Part shown: piece after piece, positions 1-11,453 of the stretch | Layout of the letters: every line of letters starts with the position of its first letter | Position numbering within the stretch: position 1 is the first letter of the stretch | NCBI GenBank assembly: GCA_047967505.1 | Contig: CM106540.1 | Source of the DNA: Dipteris shenzhenensis | Taxonomy: Eukaryota; Polypodiophyta; Polypodiopsida; Gleicheniales | Reading direction: 5' to 3' (one strand) | DNA length: 64,000 nt | Position numbers and translations under genes: made by a program | Notes under the pieces: model-generated | The model's input: the letters and a program-made list of their open reading frames with translations, nothing else | What the model was told of the DNA's origin: nothing | Databases searched by the model: none

Positions 1-152
1 AAGTGAACTTTTGATTTGGGAAGAAACTTTTTAGGAAGTAAAATTTTGATTTGGAAAGGATATTTTCATAAAGTAAAGTTTTCATTTGGGAAGGATTTTT
101 GGGCTTAGTCCAAAAACAACACAAAAAGTCCAAAATTAATGAAATAGGTGTT
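1..152. repeat. Unnamed A/T-rich repeat, inverted copy at 61836-61987
   Basis: This stretch matches the reverse complement of 61836-61987 along its whole length with scattered mismatches. It contains about three imperfect copies of a ~33-bp unit built on TTTTGATTTGGGAAGGA. The match stops at about 152, where copia gag sequence begins, so this is the edge of another repeat that continues left of the window. No coding potential is seen. Confidence 0.75.
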
Positions 153-791
153 ATAAATGACTACCACATGAAGGTGAAGAAAATTGCAGATGCACTTGCT
201 TCCATTGGGTCGCCAGTGGAAGATGATGATCTAGTTTTTGTGACCTTGAATGGTCTAGGAAAGGATTCTGCACAGTTCCGGACATCCATTGCCGTCGGTG
301 AAAAATTTCCTGATTTTGAAGAGTTGTTTGCTCTTCTAATTTCTGAAGAGCAGAGAAATGGGGGTGCATCTTCTTCAGGAGGAACTTCAAAAGAAACTGT
401 CTTCTACTCAAATGATGGCAAAGGTAGAGGCAGAGGTAGAGGAGGCCGATTTGTAGGCCATGGTAAAAATCAGAATATGCAACAAACTCAAGAAAACCAG
501 TCCTATGTAGGAGGACATGGTAACTCTAGAGGTAAGGGGAGCCAAAGAGGCCGTGGTGGATGGCAGAGAGGCCAAAATGCAAACAGCAATGTTGAATGCT
601 ACTATTGTGGTAAAATGGGTCATATGGCTAAGGACTGCTACAAAAAGCAAAATGACATTATGAATGGAAAATTGCAGCAAGGCAATTATGCATCTTCCAG
701 TAGACAAGGTGATGACAAAAATGAGCATCTATTTATGGTGCAGCATATGACCAATTCTGTGACAAGTGTAGAAGAACGAAATGAGGTGTAG
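153..791 (+). pseudogene. Copia A gag fragment
   Basis: This is the C-terminal two thirds of a copia Gag, the capsid/nucleocapsid protein that packages retrotransposon RNA. The conserved block after INDYHMKVKKIADAL matches copia B residue for residue over long stretches. An RG/G-rich basic segment follows (about 417-580), then a CCHC zinc knuckle CYYCGKMGHMAKDC near 597-640. The N-terminal ~120 residues are missing. The frame ends in TAG at 789-791, where copia C has a TGG codon just before the protease DSGA motif. Confidence 0.9.
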
Positions 792-1997
792 TATGTTGAC
801 TCAGGTGCGTCAATACCTGTCCGATGTATTTTATGTCCCGAACATCACCAAGAACCTAGTTTCTATTGGTCAAATGGTTGAGCAGAGCTTGCAGGTCAGA
901 TTTAATCCTCATGGATGCTTTGTTGAGGATATGAAAAATAACGGTTGCTTGATAGCAAAAGGAAAGAAGAAGGGTAGGATGTTTACGTTGGATGCGGACA
1001 TGCCTGAATTGAGTGCAGCAATGTTTGCACATGGGACCAGTGTAATTGCAAATATTGATATCTGGCACAAACGCATTCGTCATGTTAATATACTGCGACT
1101 TAAATCAATGCAAGCCCAAAATATTGTTGCAGGATTGCCAAAATTCAAGGTTGCAGAAATGCAGAAGGTTTGTGAATCCTGTCAATTTGGGAAACAGGCA
1201 AGGAAACCTTTTCCTAGGCATGTTCAAGAAAGTAAAAAGCCATTGGAATTAATCCACTCTGATGTGTGGAGTACTAAAGCTGCATCTATTGGAGGCTGTC
1301 ACTATTTTATCACATTTATTGATGACTTTAGCACAAAACTTTGGGTGTATTTTATGAAAAAGAAAAGTGAAGTATTTGGGCACTTCAAAGCTTTTAAAGC
1401 TATGGTTGAAAAAGAAACAGGCCTGCAAATAAAATGCCTAAGGTCAGATGGAGGGGGAGAGTACCTCTCAAATGAGTTCGCAAGGTTCTTGCAGGATCAT
1501 GGTATAAAGTAGCAATATTCATGCAGTCATACCCCACAGCAAAATGGAATTGCAGAAAGGAAAAACACGCATATTGGAGAGGTATCTCAGGCCATGCTAA
1601 ATGAAAAAGATCTACCAGATTATTATTGGGCTGAAGCAGTTGCTATAGCAGTTTATATAATGAACAAGACTCCCACTGTAGAATACATGGCATGACGCCA
1701 GAGGAGATGTATACTAGTAGGAAACCAGACATTTCTCATTTGAAAACTTTTAGTTGCATTGCCTATGTCCATGTGCCAGATGAGTTGAGGTCCAAGTTGG
1801 ATCCAAAAGCTAAGCAATGCATCTTTATTGGTTATTCTCTACAGCAAAAAGGGTATAGATGCTATAACCCTTCTACACGTAAGTTCACAGTGAGCAGAGC
1901 TATTGTTTTTTATGAGATGAGCAGCTGGTATAAACCAGTAAATGTGATGATTGATGTAGATGCACAAAATGGTAATGCTACACAGAATTCACAGTAG
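792..1997 (+). pseudogene. Copia A protease remnant and integrase
   Basis: Only the first residues of the protease (YVDSGAS) remain. About 170 bp present in copia C is deleted, joining this directly to the pre-integrase region. The integrase zinc finger is visible as HKRIRHVN...CESCQFGKQ (about 1069-1197), with the normal G of the first motif changed to R. DDE core signatures follow: IHSDVW near 1254, RSDGGGEY near 1441, and QQNGIAERKN after the stop at 1510-1512. The frame shifts near 1680 and continues to a TAG at 1995-1997. The insertion site of the nested LTR element lies 121 bp further on. Confidence 0.9.
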
Positions 1998-2118
1998 AAA
2001 TCAAAAAATATTAGTGGACCTGGAGTGTCCTCTAGCAGTGGTTCACATAATTCGCCATGGATAGGCAGATTGAGATCAGGAGAATCTCCTCAAAGCAATG
2101 CAAAGAGTGGTATGCATG

Positions 2119-4187
2119 TGTGACATGAAGTTGGGGGTAATAAACTTCACGCACCTCTTCACTTCTTGCTGCTTTCGAACTAACAGCCAAAGATATTTAT
2201 CATTAAGAATGGGACATTAGAAGAAAGACTTTTATGCCAAGATACCACACCATAATTTCCTCCCTCAGATGAGAATGAAGATAATAACATCCCAAGTGAT
2301 GTTGTAATCAAGCATAGGAAGAAGGAAAGGATCAGCAGAGGCCATAATCTCAGCGACCTGGTCTGCGCCAAAGAGAAGAGCGATACGTTATTGAAAGAAT
2401 ATCTTGCGGCTCAACATGACGTGAACTGATATATATCGAGGAGTTTGAAGGGGCTGATTAGGTCGGATGGGTAGATTCCTAGGAAACATTGCACCTCCTT
2501 CATAGACACCTTTACACTTAGCTCAAAATACTCTACGAACTATCATTAGATAGAGAGGCCTATAACTTTTAGTAGAGACATGATATCAAAGATTCAAGTA
2601 CATAAATAGATGCGCCTTGAGATGGGCTTTGTGCTGATATAAGTTTCATTGAAAACAGACAGATGGTTGAAGAGATATGGACAGTTTACTGGAAGCGGGT
2701 AAAAACTGTCATGAAAACAGACTGTCAAACATAGAGACCCATAACATTTTGCAGCAGTATCTGATTCAAGATCTAAGCACATAGAGACATGCACCTTAAA
2801 GAGAGCTTTGCACTGATATATGTTTTGTAAGAAACAGAGTAGCGGCCAAAAAGTGATGGACAATTTACTAGACGGGGGTAAAAACTGTCATGAAAACAAA
2901 CTGTCAAACACAGAGACTCAGCTTTTTGCAGCAATATTTGATTCAATATCTGATTACATACAAACATGCGCCTTAATGAGAGCTTTGAGCTGATAGAAAT
3001 TTCATTACAATCGGACTACCGAGAAGAAAGTTATGAGCAAAACACTAACAGGGGGTCAAACTGTCATGAAAACTACCCTCCACCGAGGCTAATTTCGCCT
3101 AAGCAGGATGCTCCCTCAAGACTCCACCTTCATCAACGAGCCACCCCTCATAGATTTTGCCTAGAAGAGGGGAAGAAGTTTGCATGGTGGCTCGGGAAAC
3201 AGAGGGACCATGTGTGCACAGTGAGCAGCCGAATAGACAGAACTTTTAATGCTTTGAAAGAAAGCAAAGGGAAGGGACACTCAAGAGAGAGAACTTGAAG
3301 TGACCTTCATTACAAATAGAGTGAGAATCCACTCCAACACTACAAACACAAGGGAGAAGAAGAGGTTTCATACATACAAGAGGAAGCGGAAGCTCCAAGA
3401 CTACTCATAGAGAGAGAATAAACTAGAGAGAGATGGACTCAAGAGTCTACATAAGAGAATCTCTACAAGAGGGAGAGAAGGCTCATGGAAGAAGCTTGGG
3501 GAGACTAGAGCTACAGCAACATGAGGCCTAATGGTGGAAGAGATTGATGAACAAGGGAGAGGAGGGCTCCTTTTATAGAGATTTTGTTACCCTCCTTCAC
3601 CCATTTACAATTGCTGCATGTAGATTCCTTTCCCCATCAATCACATAAGCACATATGTCACCATCCATGTCCTTTTTGGCTACTCTTGCCATGTGTCCCA
3701 TCAAAAGATGCTCAAGACTCTTAAAATATTGAGAAAGTCAAGAGTCTCCTCACATGGAGCCCATAGGGACCCTCTCTTTTCCACATGTCCACATCCTCCT
3801 TATTCCACATAGGAGTTCTAGAAGGATTCCTCTTGACTTTACACTCCTCCACATGCCTTCCACACACTTAGCATGTGGCCTCTCTTATATTATTAGAACA
3901 CATGGATATGAGCGAGACATGAGCCCACCTCTTTATATGACTCACTCTTCCTATTTTCTAAAAAACTCCATAATATCCCATACACAAATAACTCTCACCC
4001 CATACCAAGGTATTTATAATTCATACCTATGGTACTTACAATGAACCATTCCACTCATCCTCTCCATCCCATAGAAAATAGAAATAAGTGAGAGCCACTA
4101 GGCTATCACTTGATACTCAAACTCTTATCAAACATAGAGAAAAACAATACCAATGCCAAATTAAAAATATCAATTTTTGGCGTCACA
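2119..4187 (-). repeat. LTR of the nested non-autonomous element (3' LTR, minus sense)
   Basis: This LTR aligns end to end with 5325-7380 with scattered substitutions and short indels. It carries repeated segments of the form AACTGTCATGAAAACAnACTGTCAAACA near 2700-2910 and a purine-rich stretch of GAGAG type near 3350-3500. The short open frames inside are incidental and differ between the two LTRs. Confidence 0.92.
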
Positions 4188-4199
4188 TCTTTCCCCCCC
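4188..4199 (-). promoter_or_regulatory. Polypurine tract of the nested element
   Basis: On the minus strand a run of G followed by AAAGA lies directly before the LTR start TGTGACGCC. This is the expected plus-strand priming site for reverse transcription and fixes the orientation of the element. Confidence 0.8.
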
Positions 4200-4524
4200 A
4201 GCAGATCCTCTCTAGTACAGAGAGGGTCTGTTGGCCCTCAAGGTGGTTGAGCATAAAAGAATTTAAGGCAATACTCAATGGTGGATCCAAGTATCAGCAT
4301 GCCATCAACATCCTCAAGCTGATATGGTCCATTCGTGACATTCATATACATCCTTATGGAGGTGTGGCCAAAAGTAATCAATCTCTACTTCTGTTGTGGA
4401 CGTAACCCTCGAGGAAACATGCCTTCTTCCACATTTTGCTGAACATCTTGCAGTTCTCGCCATCTAGTGTCTACCAAAGGAACCTCCCCCCGGTCTGACA
4501 CTAAAATGGCTTTAGCTAACTCAT

Positions 4525-4707
4525 CTACCCTTTCTCCACCCGATCCTTCATGGACCATTCAGAAAGCCGGCATCCTCTAACAAAATCCCGAAGATAAGAC
4601 TCCGGGTCTTCCCCTTGGGTCCCTCGAAACACTGGAATCTTCACCATGATGAAACACAAAAAGAAAACACCAAGATCCAAATAATATCCCAAACAAGATC
4701 CGAACAA
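4525..4707 (-). pseudogene. Gypsy-type gag remnant in the nested element
   Basis: A short minus-strand frame contains VFRGTQGEDPESYLRDF followed by RGCRLSEWSMKDRVE. This resembles the start of the Ty3/gypsy retrotransposon Gag domain (FxGxxxEDPexxLxxFxxxC pattern). No other Gag motifs, protease or polymerase are present in the 1.1-kb interior, so this is the only coding trace of the parent element. Confidence 0.55.
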
Positions 4708-5299
4708 GATCCCACAGAGCCTTAGTATACCAAGACCAACTTATTATGCATAACCACTTGTTGAAAACCCTCCACAATGTGATCCTCAACAAAATCTTCA
4801 AAAATAAGTGACTAACCAGCACCATGAAAACATTGTGTATACATCCATTCTAGAATCACCCTTCTCACAATAGGAAGTGCACATAAAAGCTTCAAGATAT
4901 TGTACTCTTCATTATTTTCATAGCAAAAGAAGTTGAAAGCATTAAGAATCACCACTCCTGTTATAGTCGAAAACTACCCAAAGACTCAACTCTTCTTCAC
5001 ACCAAGCTGCCAGTACACGGAACAATCCCCAGTCTATCATTGTACCTGTTGCCGGCATTGTCGATTCACTAACTCATTCAACAATGCAAACATAAAGGAT
5101 ATGATCATGGTGATTGTGCAAATAGCTTGAGCATCACCTTCACAATCTTCAAGTTCTCTTAAACGGGTTGCAATCTCTTCTAACGGAGTTTTTCCAAGCA
5201 TCTTCTTTATCTCATAAAAACACATGCCTCTTCTAGGCATAACATGCAATCAAGTACACCCGAGACCATTTAGTAGGGTGGGATGAATCCAATACCAAA

Positions 5300-5324
5300 C
5301 GTACCCGGCGTCTCCACCAAAAGA
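5300..5324 (-). promoter_or_regulatory. Primer-binding site of the nested element
   Basis: Minus-strand sequence immediately after the LTR end (…GTCACA) reads TTTTGGTGGAGACGCCGGGT. It sits where the minus-strand primer site should be and has the TGG...GCCGGG form common in plant gypsy elements. The matching tRNA was not determined. Confidence 0.65.
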
Positions 5325-7380
5325 TGTGACATGAAGCTGGGGGTAATAAACTTCGCACACCTCTTTACTTCTTGCTACTTTCGAACTGACAGCCAAACAT
5401 ATTTATCATTGAGAATGGGACATTAGAAGAAAAACTTTTATGCCAAGATACCACACCATACTTTCATCCCTCAGATGAGAATGAAGATGGTAACATCCCA
5501 AGTGATGTTGTAATCAAGCATAGGGAGAAGGAAAGGATCAACAGAGGCCATAATCTCAATGACCCGGTCTGCACCAAAGAGAAGAGTGATACGTTGTTGA
5601 AAGAAGATCTTGTAGCTCAACATGATGTGAACTGATATATATCGAGTATTTTGAAGGGGCTGATTAGGTCAGATGGGTAGATTCCTAGGAAACATTGCAC
5701 CTCCTTCATAGACACAATTACACTTAGCTCAAAACACTCTACGAACTGTCATTAGACATAGAGGCCTATAGCTTTCAGTACATACATGATATCAGAGATT
5801 CACGTATAGAATCAGATGCTCCTTGAGATGGGCTTCGCGCTGATATAAGTTTCATTGAAAACAGACAGACGGTTGAAGAGATATGGATAGTTTACTGAAG
5901 GGGGTAAAAACTGTCATGAAAACAGACTGTCAAACATAGAGACTCATAACATTTTGCAGCAGTATTTGATTCAAGATCTAAGCACATAGAGACATGCACG
6001 TTAAAGAGAGATTTGCGTCGATATATTCTTCGTAAGAAATAGAGAAGCGGCCAAAAAGTTATGGACAGTTTACTAGACAGGGTTAAAAACTGTCATGAAA
6101 ACAAACTGTCAAACACAGAGACTCATAACTTTCTGCAGCAATATCTGATTCAAGATTTGATCACATACAAACATGCGCCTTAAATAGAGCTTTGAGCTGA
6201 TATAAATTTCATTACAATCAAACTACTGAGCAGAACGTTATGAGCAAAACACTAACAGGGGGTCAAACTGTCATGAAAACTACCCTCCACCCAGGCTAAT
6301 TTCGCCTGAGCAGGATGTTCCCTCAAGACTCCACCTTCATCAACGATCCACCCCTCATAGATTTTGCCTAGAAGAGGGGAAGAAGTTTTCATGGTGGGTC
6401 GGGAAACAGAGGGACCATGTGTGCACAGTGAGCAGCCGAATAGAAAGAACTTTTAATGCTTTGAAAGAAAGAAAAGGAAAGGGACACTCAAGAGAGAGTT
6501 AAAGTGACCTTCATTACAAATAGAGTGAGAATCCACTCCAACACTACAAACACAAGGGAGAAGAAGAGGTTTCATACATACAAGAGGGAGCGAAAGCTCC
6601 AAGACTACTCATAGAGAGAGAATAAACCAGAGAGAGATGGACTCAAGAGTCTACATAAGAGAATATCTACAAGAGGGAGAGAAGGCTCATGGAAGAAGCT
6701 TGGGGAGACTAGAGCTACAGCAACATGAGGCCTAATGGTGGAAGAGATTGATGAACAAGGGAGAGGAGGGCTCCTTTTATAGAGATTTTGTTACCCTCCT
6801 TCACCCATTTACAATTGCTGCATGTAGATTCCTTTCCCCATCAATCACATAAGCACATATGTCACCATCCATGTCCTTTTTGGCTACTCTTGCCATGTGT
6901 CCCATCAAAAGATTCTCAAGACTCTTAAAATATTGAGAAAGTCAAGAGTCTCCTCACATGGAGCCCATAGGGACCCTCTCTTTTCCACATGTCCACATCC
7001 TCCTTATTCCACATAGGAGTTCTAGAAGGATTCCTCTTGACTTCACACTCCTCCACATGCCTTCCACACACTTAGCATGTGGCCTCTCTTATATTATTGG
7101 AACACATGGACATGAGCCCACCTCTTTATATGACTCACTCTTCCTATTTTCTAAAAAACTCCATAATATCCCATACACAAATAACTCTCACCCCATACCA
7201 AGGTATTTATAATTCATACCTATGGTATTTACAATGAGCCATTCCACTCATCCTCTCCATCCCATAGAAAATAGAAATAAGTGAGAGCCACTAGGCTATC
7301 ACTTGATACTCAAACTCTTATCAAACATAGAGAAAGACAATACCAATGCCAAATTAAAAATATCAATTTTTGGCGTCACA
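5325..7380 (-). repeat. LTR of the nested non-autonomous element (5' LTR, minus sense)
   Basis: This is the second copy of the 2.06-kb LTR, 13 bp shorter than the first. It ends in CGTCACA at 7380, directly followed by the target duplication GCAGG and copia A sequence. Confidence 0.92.
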
Positions 7381-9248
7381 GCAGGTATCGCGAAAAGGAA
7401 AAGAGAAGGTAGATCAGCCCATGTTTGATGTGAATGCAGGTCACTCTTGTGTGGATGGTGAATCCAGTGGCTCAGAACAGAGCATTGATGACGAGTTGGG
7501 TATTCCTTTTGTTGTTACACCTGGAGTAAGGAAGACCAGGGATGTTTTGAGAGCACCAGGAAGTGAGCCTATTTTGCGCAGGTCTACAAGGGTTAGGTAT
7601 CCTGTGGATAGGCTGAAATATGATGGATTTACAGCCATTCACTATGCCTATATGGTCAAAGTGATACAGGAACCAGAACCCACTTCTTTTGAGCAAGCCA
7701 TGGGAAATGAAAAATGGGAGAAAGCCATGGATGAAGAAATGGATGCCTTGGATGCAAATGGTACATGGGAATTGGTGCCTTTGCCTAAATACAAGAATGC
7801 AATTGGCTGTAAGTGGGTTTATAAGATCAAGCACAATGAAGATGGTTCTGTGAATAGATACAAGGCAAGATTAGTTGTCAAGGGGCATGCACAGACATAT
7901 GGCATTGATTATGAAGAAACTTTCAGTCCGGTTGCAAGGATGGCAACCGTAAGAGTAGCCATTGCTATGGCTGCATCAAAGGGATGGTCTTTACATCAGA
8001 TGGATGTAAAGAATGCCTTCTTGCATGGTGATTTGCAAGAAGAGGTCTTTATGGAGCAGCCAACAGGTTATGTTCATGCTATTCATCCTGAGTTTGTTTG
8101 CAGGTTGAAGAAAGCTTTGTATGGCTTGAAGCAAGCACCTAGAGCATGGTCTGACAAGATAGGACAATATCTTGTCACTATTGGCTTTCAGATTTCCAAG
8201 GCAGATTTCTCACTCTATGTGAGAAAAACACAGAAAGGGATTATGCTGCTTGTCATTTATGTTGATGATTTGATCATCACAGGTGATAGTGATGAAGATA
8301 TCCTTCATGTGAAAATGCTATTGAGGCAGAAGTTTGAGATGAAGGATTTGAGAGAGCTGCATTATTTCTTGGGCATTGAGGTGATTAGATCACCAAGTGG
8401 GATACAGCTCTTGCAGAGGCAGTATGGATTGGACATGCTGTCCAAATATGGGATGACAGGCTGTAAGCCTATTTCAGTTCCTTTGGAGCAAAATGTGAAG
8501 CTGAGCATAGATGCAGGTGAGCTTTTGGAAGACCCTACTATGTACAGATGCATAGTAGGAAGTTTGATTTATATGACTATTACCAGAGCTATGCTGTTGG
8601 ATTGGTAAGTCAGTTTATGCAGGCTCCAAGGAAACCACATTTGGATGCGGCTAGACGCATACTCAGGTATGTGAAGTCCACATTGCAGTATGGACTATTT
8701 TATGAAGCTGGGGTTCAGATACAGTTGCATGGATACACTGATGCTGATTGGGCTGGTAGTATTTCTGATAGACGATCTACCAGTAGATATGTGTTCTCTT
8801 TTGGGAGTGCTGTAGTCACTTAGAGCAGCAAGAAACAGCCTACAGTTGCCTTGTCGAGCACAGATGTTGAGTACAGGGGTGCAGCAATGGCTGCATGTGA
8901 AGTAGCTTGGTTGCATAAGCTACTTTATGATATGCATCAGTCTACAGATGGGCCAGTTGTCATTTATTGTGACAACATGAGCAGCATACACTTGGCAAAT
9001 AACCCAGTCTATCATGCTAGAACAAAGCACATCGAGGTGCATTATCACTATGTGCGGGAGAAGGTTCTACTAGGTCTTATTGATCTAGTTTATGTCAGCA
9101 CAGAAGATCAGGTAGCTGACATATTCATGAAAGCATTGGGCACAGAGAAGCTGCGCAAGTTCAGAGACCTGCTTGGTGTGCAGGAATTGGGATTGAGCTG
9201 GAGGGGGAGTGTTGAGATATCGAGCTCCACTCGCGATATGCCAGGGTG
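7381..9248 (+). pseudogene. Copia A reverse transcriptase and RNase H
   Basis: After the nested element the copia pol frame resumes with the serine-rich linker and then RT: WKWVYKIK-type start, FSPVARM near 7921, QMDVKNAFLHGDL near 7999, LYGLKQAPRAW near 8119 and catalytic YVDDLIITG near 8260. A 10-bp deletion near 8592 breaks the frame. RNase H continues (DADWAGS near 8740, ALSSTDVEYRGAA near 8849, HIEVHYHYVREK near 9028), with TAG at 8821-8823 where copia B has tryptophan. The enzyme would have copied element RNA to DNA in virus-like particles and is now broken. Confidence 0.93.
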
Positions 9249-9562
9249 ACTGTTGTGCATTTATGTCACCAACTTGTTAGTTGCAGATGCAGTTGGTACA
9301 CCGCCCACAAATAATAGCTGGATGACAGCTATCCTTATCTACTCTAGTTTGTGGCTCAGTTAGTAAGCCACCTTAGTTAGTTGAGTTTGGTTTGAGACCC
9401 ACATATAGGGTTCTTCTATTTCTTTGTACTAGAGTTCTTTTGGCTTTCACAACTAAGAAGAGGAAAACTGTTTTTCAGCCTCCACCTTTGTGTGTATTCC
9501 CCCATTGTGCATGTGAGAAAGCCGCAAGTGAGACTCCTTCCCTCTCTCCCACTATCTTCACA
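9210..9562 (+). repeat. Copia A 3' LTR
   Basis: This LTR follows the purine tract GAGGGGGAG, starts TGTTGAGATATC and ends CTTCACA, 353 bp in all. It is clearly related to the copia C LTR (48975-49332) and more distantly to the copia B LTRs, which share only the first ~25 bp and part of the end. No 5' partner is present. Confidence 0.88.
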
Positions 9563-9589
9563 CCAGCTATTATAGAATATTTATATTGT

Positions 9590-11453
9590 GGTATGCCATG
9601 ATAGCTAGACCACTTTACAAATTATTAGTGGAATTCTTGTGGACCAAAGAGTGCAACCAAGCCTTTGAGCTTTTAAAGTGGTGCCTAATCATAGCACCCA
9701 TCCTTATATCTCCCAATCAGGATATTGATTTTCATGTTCATATTGATGGATCCAAGTATGCAATTGGGAGTGTGCTTTGTCAACCTGGTGAACATAAGAA
9801 AGACTACCCCTTCTACTTCGATAGTCAACAACTCAATGATGCAGAGATCAACTATACAACCATAGAAAGAGAAACCCTAGCAATGGTGTATGGTGTAAAG
9901 AAATTTTGGCACTATCTATTGGAAAATGATTTTGTCTTCTACACCAACCATCAAGCATTGCTTTATCTTGTGAACCATCCATGTACCATAGGAAGAATAA
10001 CTAGATGGCTCCTCTTGCTTCAAGAATTCAACTTCAAAATAGTGGTTCGTAAAGGTGCCCAACACTACATTGCCGATCACATGTCTCAAGTCAAGTCAGG
10101 AGAAGAAGCCACTGGAGTAGAAGACAACTTACCAGATGCCACACTATTTCAAATAGATGTTGTTCCAGAGTGGTGTGGAGATATCATTGCGTACTTCTTG
10201 ATGGTAGGAAGACCACCCCCTGACATGAAAGCAGTAGATGCTAGAAAATTGATTCTAAAAGCTGCACCCTATCAACTCATTGTAGGACAACTGTACAAGA
10301 TGGGCAAGGACCAGATATTAAGAAGATGTGTAATGCCTCATGAGATCAATCCAATCCTAAGTGAAGTCCATGAAGTCATTGCAGGAGGACACTTCCAAGG
10401 GGAAGCCATAGCAAGAAAAGTTCTCCTCGCAGGCTACTGGTGGCCAACACTGTGGGCAGATGCTTATGAATATGTAAAAGGATGTGATGTATGCCAATGG
10501 ACTATTAAACCACAACACAAAGACTTCAATCCCCTAACACAATTGTTGCAAAAAAACCATTTAAAAACTGGGGGATTGACTATGTGGGTCCCATACATCC
10601 AGTAGAAAAAGGAACACAGGCACGCTACATCATTGTGGCCACTGATTACTTTACAAAATGGGCTGAAGCTAAAGTAATCAAAAAGGCAGATGCTAGAAGT
10701 ATAGCAAGATTCTTATACGAAAATGTGATCACCTGATTTGGATGCCCCATTGAAATTGTGTCGGATAGAGGCACACATTTTATCAATGAGGTAATTCAAG
10801 AACTCTTGTTTGGCTTTATGGTAATCCATAGAAAAAGCACACCCTACTACCCCCAAGGGAATGGACTAGCAGAATCCACCAACAAAATAATATGCATTAT
10901 CCTCACCAAGGTAGTAGAACCACAGCGTTCTGATTGGGAAAAGAAACTGAATGCAGCCTTATGGGCATAGGAACCACATTCAAGGTCAATACAGAGAACA
11001 CACCGTTTCAATTGCTATACGGCCTTGAAGCTGTGGTCCCACTCGAATTTGTAATACCAAGTCTACACATCACAAATACAGGAACGCATGGGTAACCATG
11101 AATCCTTGAAAGAAAGGCTCTATCAATTGGAGAAGCATACAGAGACAAGACTAGTCACCTACCATGCCATGACAACAGAAAAATGCAGAAGAAAGGCATG
11201 GTTTGATAGAAATCTAAAAGCTAAAGACATCAAGGAAGGCGACTTAGTCCTCTTATACAATGCCAAAGTACACAAGGGAAAACTGAAGTATCTAGGTCAA
11301 GGACCCTACCAAGTACAAAAGATGAATCCCATTAGAGCTATGCTACTAGAAACATTGGATGGAGTCCAATTCAACACAACAGCAAATGGGAGCCGATTGA
11401 AGCACTACTACATCAACATGCAAGCCATCCCCGACAAAAATGAAGATTTGTGA
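9590..11453 (+). pseudogene. Gypsy G1 RNase H and integrase (5' truncated)
   Basis: This is Ty3/gypsy pol starting in the RT thumb/connection (LLVEFLWTKECNQAFELLK). RNase H follows (HIDGSKYAIGSVLCQ, TTIERETLAMVYGVKKF). Integrase has its HHCC finger (HEVIAGGH...CDVCQ, about 10372-10500), then DDE motifs: IDYVGP near 10576, VSDRGTHF near 10757 and GNGLAEST near 10858. A C-terminal segment ends KHYYINM near 11401. Breaks are a frameshift near 10560, TGA at 10736-10738 (CGA expected) and frame loss near 10965-11090. Gag, protease and most of RT are absent. Confidence 0.92.

Larger units (their letters stand above)
2119..7380 (-). mobile_element. Large non-autonomous LTR element (LARD-like), minus strand, nested in copia A
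   Basis: Two direct repeats of about 2.06 kb (2119-4187 and 5325-7380) flank only 1137 bp of internal DNA. Each starts TGTGAC and ends GTCACA, a 6-bp inverted terminus. Minus orientation is set by a polypurine tract next to the 2119-4187 repeat (GGGGGGGAAAGA on the minus strand, 4188-4199) and a primer-site-like sequence next to the other. Flanks are GCATG on the left and GCAGG on the right, a 5-bp target duplication with one change. The uninterrupted copia B confirms the target context. Only a Gag scrap is encoded, so mobility would need enzymes in trans. Confidence 0.9.
153..9562 (+). mobile_element. Copia A: 5'-truncated Ty1/copia retrotransposon, split by a nested element
   Basis: Copia-order domains run gag, integrase, RT and RNase H in one direction and end in a purine tract plus an LTR at 9210-9562. 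The element has no 5' LTR and begins abruptly inside gag at about 153. A 5.26-kb minus-strand LTR element (2119-7380) sits between integrase and RT. Close relatives are copia B (30681-36165) and copia C (46086-49332); copia C is the nearer. A deletion in the protease region, a 10-bp deletion near 8592 and several stop codons make it inactive. Confidence 0.93.

Noticed and set aside
3754-4044. Open frame repeated almost identically at 6958-7212
   Set aside because: It lies in both LTRs of the nested element; the repetition is explained by LTR identity and the frame is not conserved to the end.
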